Of a stretch of 10,462 bases of DNA, positions 6,560 through 10,462 are shown piece by piece. The notes beneath the pieces are model-generated. The model searched no databases. It had not been told where the DNA came from and saw only the letters and a program-made list of their open reading frames with translations. Where the stretch lies: positions 1-10,462 of the forward strand of contig JBILVB010000130.1 in the NCBI GenBank assembly GCA_044370695.1. Reading direction: 5' to 3'. The position numbers and the translations under genes were made by a program. How positions within the stretch are numbered: position 1 is the first letter of the stretch; each line of letters begins with the position of its first letter. This DNA is from JBEIFW01 sp044370695 (lineage in GTDB: Bacteria > Actinomycetota > Acidimicrobiia > Acidimicrobiales > Ilumatobacteraceae).

Positions 6560-6565
6560 CTCCCT
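6560..6565 (-). promoter_or_regulatory. Ribosome binding site of cysM
   Basis: AGGGAG on the minus strand (6565-6560) lies 6 nt before the GTG at 6553. It is the best-placed Shine-Dalgarno sequence in the window and decides between the two in-frame GTG starts of cysM. Its strength fits independent initiation, unlike most other genes here, whose starts overlap the preceding stop. Confidence 0.7.
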
Positions 6566-6586
6566 GCTCCGGCCGGACACGGGAAA

Positions 6587-6605
6587 CCCGACCGGATCGG
6601 TCGGG
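6587..6605 (-). terminator. Perfect 8-bp hairpin downstream of era / in cysM leader
   Basis: On the minus strand CCCGACCG (6605-6598) pairs perfectly with CGGTCGGG (6594-6587) around a 3-base loop, and TTT (6586-6584) follows. It lies 11 nt after the era stop and 33 nt before the cysM GTG. A strong GC stem with a short T run is terminator-like and could end or attenuate the phoH-era transcript. If the TAGGAT at 6611-6606 is a promoter, the stem would instead lie at the very 5' end of the cysM mRNA and could stabilise it. The two roles cannot be separated by reading. Confidence 0.5.
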
Positions 6606-6611
6606 ATCCTA
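6606..6611 (-). promoter_or_regulatory. -10-like TAGGAT between era and cysM
   Basis: TAGGAT on the minus strand (6611-6606) fits the actinobacterial TANNNT -10 pattern and lies 5 nt after the era stop codon, about 52 nt before the cysM start. A -35 element at normal spacing was not recognisable. Together with the good cysM ribosome binding site it hints that cysM and the genes after it have their own promoter. Confidence 0.3.
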
Positions 6612-6616
6612 CCGGC

Positions 6617-7504
6617 TCAGTACCCCAGACGCTCGACCCGGTCGGCCCGATGCTGCCAGTTGCGGTCCACCCGCACGGCGAGCTCGAGGTGACACCCCTC
6701 GGGGAGCTGTCGACGCACGGCGATCCCGACCTGCTTGAGCACGGCGCCGCCCTTGCCGATCACGATCCCTTTCTGGCTGTCGCGCTCGACGAGGATCTCG
6801 ACCCGGATCCGAGGCCAGTCCCATTCCGTGACCCGGGTGGCGATCGAGTACGGCAGCTCGTCGCGGGTGATCGCCAGAAGCTGCTCGCGCACGAGTTCGG
6901 CGACGCGGGTCTCGTCGTCGACGTCGGAGACGGTGCCCGTGGGAAAGTACCGGGGGCCGGTGGGCATCCGGTCGATCAGGTGGTCGAGCAGGGCGTCGGT
7001 GCCGGCCCCGGTGCGGGCCGAGACCGGGAAGAAGCTCTCGGCGCCCGGCAGGTCGGCGAGCTCGGCGAGGCGGCGCAGCACGACGCCGTGGGTGAGCCCG
7101 TCGACCTTGTTGAGCACCACGACGTACCCGCTGCCGAGGCGCTGCGCGACCCAGCGGTCGCCGGTGCCGGTGCCGGCCCGGGCGTCGATCACCAGGCAGG
7201 CGACGTCGACGTCGGCGAGGGCGTCGCTGGCGGCGGCGTTGAGCCGTTCGCCGAGTGCGGTCACCGGTTTGTGGAAGCCCGGGGTGTCGACGAAGACGAG
7301 TTGCGCGCCGGGGCGTTCGACGATCCCGCGCACCGGGGTACGGGTGGTCTGGGGCTTGTCCGACACGATCGACACCTTCGTGCCGCACAGCCGGTTCAGC
7401 AGCGTCGACTTCCCCACGTTGGGCCGCCCGACCAGCGTGACGAACCCGGAGTGCAGACCGGCGTCGGGATCGGGGGGAGCGCCCGCAGGCGGCTCAGCCG
7501 GCAC
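6617..7504 (-). CDS. era: GTPase Era (ribosome assembly)
   Basis: This encodes the essential-type GTPase Era (295 residues), which binds the 3' end of 16S rRNA and assists 30S subunit maturation. The GTPase domain has G1 GRPNVGKST (26-34), the G2 region around PQTTRTPVRG (51-60), G3 DTPG (73-76), G4 NKVD (132-135) and a G5 SAR motif. The C-terminal KH RNA-binding domain carries GKGG near residue 250 in IVIGKGGAVLKQVG. The first 20 residues are Pro/Ala-rich and not typical of the family core. The GTG at 7504-7502 overlaps the end of the upstream CNNM-like gene by 11 nt; no nearer start exists before the G1 motif, so this one is likely, though a distinct Shine-Dalgarno is not obvious. In mycobacteria era likewise follows the phoH-ybeY-CNNM genes. 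cysM lies downstream across 63 bases holding a hairpin. Confidence 0.97.
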   Translation of the reverse strand: MPAEPPAGAPPDPDAGLHSGFVTLVGRPNVGKSTLLNRLCGTKVSIVSDKPQTTRTPVRGIVERPGAQLVFVDTPGFHKPVTALGERLNAAASDALADVDVACLVIDARAGTGTGDRWVAQRLGSGYVVVLNKVDGLTHGVVLRRLAELADLPGAESFFPVSARTGAGTDALLDHLIDRMPTGPRYFPTGTVSDVDDETRVAELVREQLLAITRDELPYSIATRVTEWDWPRIRVEILVERDSQKGIVIGKGGAVLKQVGIAVRRQLPEGCHLELAVRVDRNWQHRADRVERLGY

Positions 7505-8816
7505 CGGAGGGAACGGCCTCGGCGTCGGCCTCGGGGAGGCGGCTCACGTGGACCAGGCTGATGCGTCGGCCGTCGAGGCGGCGGGCGGTGAACACGTAGC
7601 CGTCGTAGGTGACGGTCTCCCCCTCGACGGGCAAGCGGCCGAGCTCGCTGAGCAGGAACCCGCCGACGGTGTCCCAGTCACCCTCGGGGAGCTGGATCGG
7701 CAACAGGTCGCTCAGGTCGTCGACCGACATGCCGCCGTCGACGAGGAGCTCGCCGCCGTCGAGGCGTTCGACCTCCCGGTCCTCGACGTCGTGTTCGTCG
7801 ACGATGTCCCCCACGAGTTCCTCGATGCAGTCTTCGAGGGTGACCAGGCCGGCGGTGCCGCCGTACTCGTCGATCAGCATGGCGAGGTGGTACTTCTCGG
7901 CCTGCATCTCGCGCATCAGGTGGGCGACCGGTTTGGTCTCGGGGACGAAGTGGGCAGGCCGGGACCACCGGGCGACGGGGTCGGCGCCACGGCCTTCGCG
8001 CTCGGCCCGGATGAGGTCCTTGGTGTGGGCGACGCCGAGCACGTCGTCGGAGGTCTCCCCCACGACGGGCATCCGGGAGTAGCCCTCGGCGATCGCGACG
8101 TCGAGCGCCGCGCTGACCGTGGCCTCGCCGTCGACGGTCACCATGTCCGGGCGGGGCACCATGATCTCCCGGGCGACGGTGTCGCCGAAGGAGATGATCG
8201 ACTCGATCAGCTCACGTTCCTCGGCCTCGATCACCTCGTCCTCGGCGGCGGCGCCGACGATGCCGAGGAGCTCCTGCTCGGACACGAACGGACCTTGCTT
8301 GAGGCCCTTGCCGGGCACGATGACGTTGGCGAGGCCGATCAGCGCCCGCGACAGCAGCCGCAGCGGCCATAACCGCACGAGTGCCCGGATCGGTCGGGCG
8401 GCGAGCAGCGCCGCGCGTTCGCTGTGCTGCACCGCCCAGGTCTTGGGGACGGCCTCGGTGATCGCGAACAGCAGCACCACGTTCAGGAAGAAGCCGATGA
8501 CGAGCCCGAGGGCGCCGAAGAGTCGATCGACGAGGATCGTGGTGAGGAACGCCTGGGCCACCTGGCAGACGTTGACCGTGAGCAGGACCGGGTTCAGGAA
8601 CTCCTCGGGCTTCGCGACGAGGTCGAGCAGCGCCCGCGAGGCGCGAGGGCGTGCGCCGCCGTCGACGAGCGCCTGTGCCTTGACCCGGCTGATCCGGTTG
8701 ACGGCGGTCTCGCCGACGGCGAGGAACGTGAGCACGGCCAGCAGCAGGAGGTTGGCGACGATGATCCACACGTCGCGGCCCTCGAGCTGGACGGCGAGCA
8801 CGGTCGCGGGTGTCAT
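7494..8816 (-). CDS. CNNM/CorC-type membrane protein with CBS pair (hemolysin C family)
   Basis: This encodes an integral membrane protein of 440 residues from the CNNM/CorC (older name HlyC/TlyC) family, linked to magnesium or cobalt export and tolerance. Domains in order are an N-terminal DUF21/CNNM transmembrane domain (about 16-170), with a first hydrophobic segment at 16-34, a GETAVNRISRVKA stretch after it and the conserved TEAVPKTWA; an acidic linker with EDEVIEAEERELI; a tandem CBS pair beginning VAREIMVPRPDMVTV and including YSRMPVVGET, GVAHTKDLI and AMLIDEYGGTAGLVTLED; and a C-terminal CorC_HlyC domain with DWDTVGGFLL. CBS pairs in this family bind ATP-Mg. The ATG at 8816-8814 overlaps the ybeY stop as ATGA. 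The C-terminus overlaps era. The same neighbour lies between ybeY and era in mycobacteria (Rv2366c). Transported ion and direction are inferred from the family only. Confidence 0.95.
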   Translation of the reverse strand: MTPATVLAVQLEGRDVWIIVANLLLLAVLTFLAVGETAVNRISRVKAQALVDGGARPRASRALLDLVAKPEEFLNPVLLTVNVCQVAQAFLTTILVDRLFGALGLVIGFFLNVVLLFAITEAVPKTWAVQHSERAALLAARPIRALVRLWPLRLLSRALIGLANVIVPGKGLKQGPFVSEQELLGIVGAAAEDEVIEAEERELIESIISFGDTVAREIMVPRPDMVTVDGEATVSAALDVAIAEGYSRMPVVGETSDDVLGVAHTKDLIRAEREGRGADPVARWSRPAHFVPETKPVAHLMREMQAEKYHLAMLIDEYGGTAGLVTLEDCIEELVGDIVDEHDVEDREVERLDGGELLVDGGMSVDDLSDLLPIQLPEGDWDTVGGFLLSELGRLPVEGETVTYDGYVFTARRLDGRRISLVHVSRLPEADAEAVPSGAG

Positions 8817-9412
8817 GGCTGCTCCTGGCGGAACGCGGCCGGCGGCTCGCCGTGCCAGTGGTGCGCGACGAGCAGCTCCCGTTCGCGGGACCGCATGCGT
8901 CGCGTCCGTTCGTCGGTGTCGTGGTCCCAGCCGAGCACGTGCAGGGTGCCGTGCACGACGAGAAGGGCGAGTTCGTCGTCGAGGGAGCCGGCGTGGCCCG
9001 GCGCCTGGTCGCGGGCGACGGAGGGGCACACGACGACGTCGCCGAGCAGTAGGGGCAGGTCGGCGACGTCGACCGGGGATCGGTCCGGCCCGGCGCTGGC
9101 CGCCCCCGGGCCCGGGGCGAGGGTGTCGGCCTGCACGTCGTCGAGCGGGAACGCGAGCACGTCGGTCGGGCCCGCGGTGTCCATGAACTGCTCGTTGAGC
9201 TCGGCGATCTCGTCCGCGCTCACGAACAGCACGCTCAGCTCGGCGTGGCCGCGGACACCCTCGGCGACGAGCACGCACCGGGCGAGCTCCACCCAGCGGT
9301 CGAGCGCGACCTCGACGTCGGTCTGCTCGTCGGCGCCGAACACCTCGGGATCCCCCTCACCGCCGACGCGACGGGGGCGACCGAGATTCGGGCGGGCCGG
9401 CTCGGCGGTCAT
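8813..9412 (-). CDS. ybeY: Endoribonuclease YbeY (rRNA maturation factor)
   Basis: This encodes the zinc-dependent endoribonuclease YbeY, which takes part in 16S rRNA 3'-end maturation and ribosome quality control. It has 199 residues, longer than the about 155 of E. coli. The zinc site HGTLHVLGWDH is complete (His154, His158, His164). Upstream lie LNEQFMDTAGPTDVLAFPLD and LLLGDVVVCP. Between these two blocks is a Pro/Ala/Asp-rich insertion of about 25 residues (95-119), and the N-terminus carries about 30 extra charged residues; mycobacterial YbeY has a shorter insertion at the same place. The Arg conserved in E. coli before the PTDVL motif is Met77 here, as I recall also for mycobacteria. 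The ATG at 9412-9410 overlaps the phoH stop as ATGA, which fixes the start; the stop overlaps the next gene the same way, so phoH, ybeY and the CNNM gene are translationally coupled. Confidence 0.96.
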   Translation of the reverse strand: MTAEPARPNLGRPRRVGGEGDPEVFGADEQTDVEVALDRWVELARCVLVAEGVRGHAELSVLFVSADEIAELNEQFMDTAGPTDVLAFPLDDVQADTLAPGPGAASAGPDRSPVDVADLPLLLGDVVVCPSVARDQAPGHAGSLDDELALLVVHGTLHVLGWDHDTDERTRRMRSRERELLVAHHWHGEPPAAFRQEQP

Positions 9413-10353
9413 GCCTGGTGCCGCTCGTAGGCGGACACGATGTCGGCGACGATGCGATGGCGAACCACGTCCGCACTGCCGAGGTGAACGAACGACAGGC
9501 CGTCGATCCCGGTGAGGATGCGCTCGAGACCGATCAGCCCGCTGCGGCCCCCGGGCACGTCGACCTGCGTGGTGTCGCCCGTGACGACCGCCTTGGAGCC
9601 GAACCCGATGCGGGTGAGGAACATCTTCATCTGCTCGGGGGTGGTGTTCTGGGCCTCGTCGAGGATGATGAAGCTGTTGTTGAGCGTTCGGCCCCGCATG
9701 AACGCGAGCGGTGCCACCTCGATCACCTGGCGCTCGACGAGCTTCTGGGTGCCGTCGGCGTCGAGCATGTCGTAGAGGGCGTCGTAGAGCGGCCGCAGGT
9801 ACGGGTCGATCTTCGCCATCAGGTCCCCGGGGAGGAACCCGAGCCGCTCCCCCGCTTCGACGGCCGGCCGGGTGAGGATGATGCGCTGCACCTGTTTGGA
9901 CTGCAACGCCTGCACGGCGAGCGCGACGGCCAGCCAGGACTTCCCCGTGCCGGCGGGGCCGAGCGCGAAGGTGATCACGTTGGACCGCACGGCGTCCACG
10001 TACCGTTTCTGCCCGCTCGACTTCGGGCGCACCGAGCGGCCGCGGGCGCCGCGCAGCACCTCGGTGCCGAAGACCTCGCTCGGACGCTCGGAAGCCCGGA
10101 CCATGCCGATCGCCCGATCGAGCGACCCGCGATCGATCGTCTGGCCTCGCTGCAGGAGCACGACGAGCTCTTCGACGAGTTGGCCGACCTCGGACGCTTC
10201 GCTCCCGGTGGCGGTCACCTCGTTGCCGCGCACCCGGATCTCGGTCTGCGGGAACGCCTGCTCGATCTGGCGCAGGTACTCGTCGTGCGGGCCGAGCAAC
10301 CCGGGCATCAGGTGATTGCCGGGCACGATGACGTTGACGACGGCAGCGGTCAC
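9409..10353 (-). CDS. PhoH-like ATPase (YbeZ family)
   Basis: This encodes a PhoH-family P-loop ATPase (314 residues with the chosen start; relatives are about 320-350). Its ATPase core has Walker A GPAGTGKS (132-139), the conserved TRPAVEAGERLGFLPGD stretch (161-177), KIDPYLRPLYDALYD, and Walker B FIILDEAQN (Asp232, Glu233), followed by the family stretch EQMKMFLTRIGFGSK and a VTGDTTQVD sensor region. The N-terminal part (about 1-100) resembles the nucleic-acid-binding-like region of PhoH1. The family is thought to act with YbeY in RNA metabolism; direct coupling by an ATGA overlap fits this. The GTG at 10353-10351 is preferred because homology to PhoH proteins begins just after it (PGLLGPHDEYL); an in-frame upstream extension to the window edge is Arg/Pro/Gly-rich and looks untranslated. 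Being the first gene of the block, its promoter should lie in 10354-10462. Confidence 0.96.
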   Translation of the reverse strand: MTAAVVNVIVPGNHLMPGLLGPHDEYLRQIEQAFPQTEIRVRGNEVTATGSEASEVGQLVEELVVLLQRGQTIDRGSLDRAIGMVRASERPSEVFGTEVLRGARGRSVRPKSSGQKRYVDAVRSNVITFALGPAGTGKSWLAVALAVQALQSKQVQRIILTRPAVEAGERLGFLPGDLMAKIDPYLRPLYDALYDMLDADGTQKLVERQVIEVAPLAFMRGRTLNNSFIILDEAQNTTPEQMKMFLTRIGFGSKAVVTGDTTQVDVPGGRSGLIGLERILTGIDGLSFVHLGSADVVRHRIVADIVSAYERHQA

Positions 10354-10386
10354 GTTCGGTCGGGGTCCGACGGCATGGTCCGGCCG

Positions 10387-10392
10387 AGGGTA
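10387..10392 (-). promoter_or_regulatory. -10-like TACCCT upstream of phoH
   Basis: TACCCT on the minus strand (10392-10387) fits the TANNNT pattern and lies 33 nt before the phoH GTG, which would give a leader of about 25-30 nt. No -35 hexamer was recognised, so this is a weak candidate. It is the only such hexamer I noticed in the short region upstream of the operon. Confidence 0.25.
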
Positions 10393-10415
10393 GCGCCTCG
10401 GTGACCCGGTGTGGT

Positions 10416-10450
10416 GGGGGGCCCCGCGGGGGGCCCGGCGAGCCCCCCCC
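10416..10450. repeat. G/C homopolymer and inverted-repeat region
   Basis: This stretch is nearly all G and C, with G runs at 10416-10421 and 10428-10433 and a run of eight C at 10443-10450. A perfect hairpin is formed by GGGCCCC (10419-10425) and GGGGCCC (10430-10436) around a 4-base loop; the G runs can also pair with the C run in an alternative fold. It could be a transcription stop for whatever lies to the right or a structured element upstream of phoH. No T tract follows. Homopolymers like these are also prone to sequencing error. Confidence 0.5.
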
Positions 10451-10462
10451 GCCGGCGCCACG

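Noticed and set aside
5276..7561. Very long plus-strand open frame (over 700 codons) opposite aldo/keto reductase, cysM and era
   Set aside because: It runs antisense to three clearly recognised genes, its product is Arg/Gly/Asp/Val-rich without any domain, and it arises from the codon bias of GC-rich DNA.
6735..8372. Plus-strand open frame opposite era and the CNNM-like gene
   Set aside because: It is Ser/Thr/Arg-rich in one part and Asp/Gly/Val-rich in another with no domain, and opposite two well-identified genes.
10354..10461. N-terminal extension of PhoH to the window edge
   Set aside because: The extra residues are Arg/Pro/Gly-rich, come from the G/C homopolymer region, and have no counterpart in PhoH proteins I know.

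Overview
This is a GC-rich (roughly 70%), densely coded bacterial chromosome segment from an actinomycete-like organism. Three things point there. It has a 20S proteasome pair (PrcB with a propeptide, followed by PrcA). It has the phoH-ybeY-CNNM-era gene order known from actinobacteria. Its cysteine synthase resembles mycobacterial CysM more than CysK. GTG starts are frequent and genes commonly overlap by 4 nt. A deep-branching class such as Acidimicrobiia is a guess I cannot confirm. All genes are ordinary chromosomal types; I see no phage, IS element, CRISPR array, tRNA or rRNA, and no gene-free stretch longer than about 110 bases.

Left part (1-2530): prcB and prcA lie on the minus strand, with prcA running off the left edge. 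They are divergent from a plus-strand cytochrome P450 gene, and only 27 bases separate the two start codons. Those bases hold two back-to-back -10-like hexamers. The pup gene that normally precedes prcB in actinobacteria is absent here. The P450 gene converges on the next block across a 31-base gap containing a GC-rich hairpin.

Middle part (2562-6553, all minus strand): in transcription order, cysM, an aldo/keto reductase, an SsuD-like alkanesulfonate monooxygenase, a YedK/HMCES-type abasic-site sensor, and a small lipoprotein with an I78 protease-inhibitor-like domain. Gaps are 2 nt, -4 nt, 5 nt and -4 nt, so this is very probably one operon. The first three could form a sulfur route: the monooxygenase splits sulfonates into an aldehyde and sulfite, the reductase could remove the aldehyde, and CysM could fix the sulfur after reduction of sulfite elsewhere. 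That linkage is inference.

Right part (6617-10353, minus strand): phoH, ybeY, a CNNM/CorC-type CBS membrane protein, and era. They are linked by two ATGA overlaps and one 11-nt overlap. This is the conserved RNA-maturation and ribosome-assembly block. A perfect 8-bp hairpin and a TAGGAT -10-like element lie between era and cysM, so the two blocks may be separately controlled. A G/C-only homopolymer region lies upstream of phoH at the right edge.
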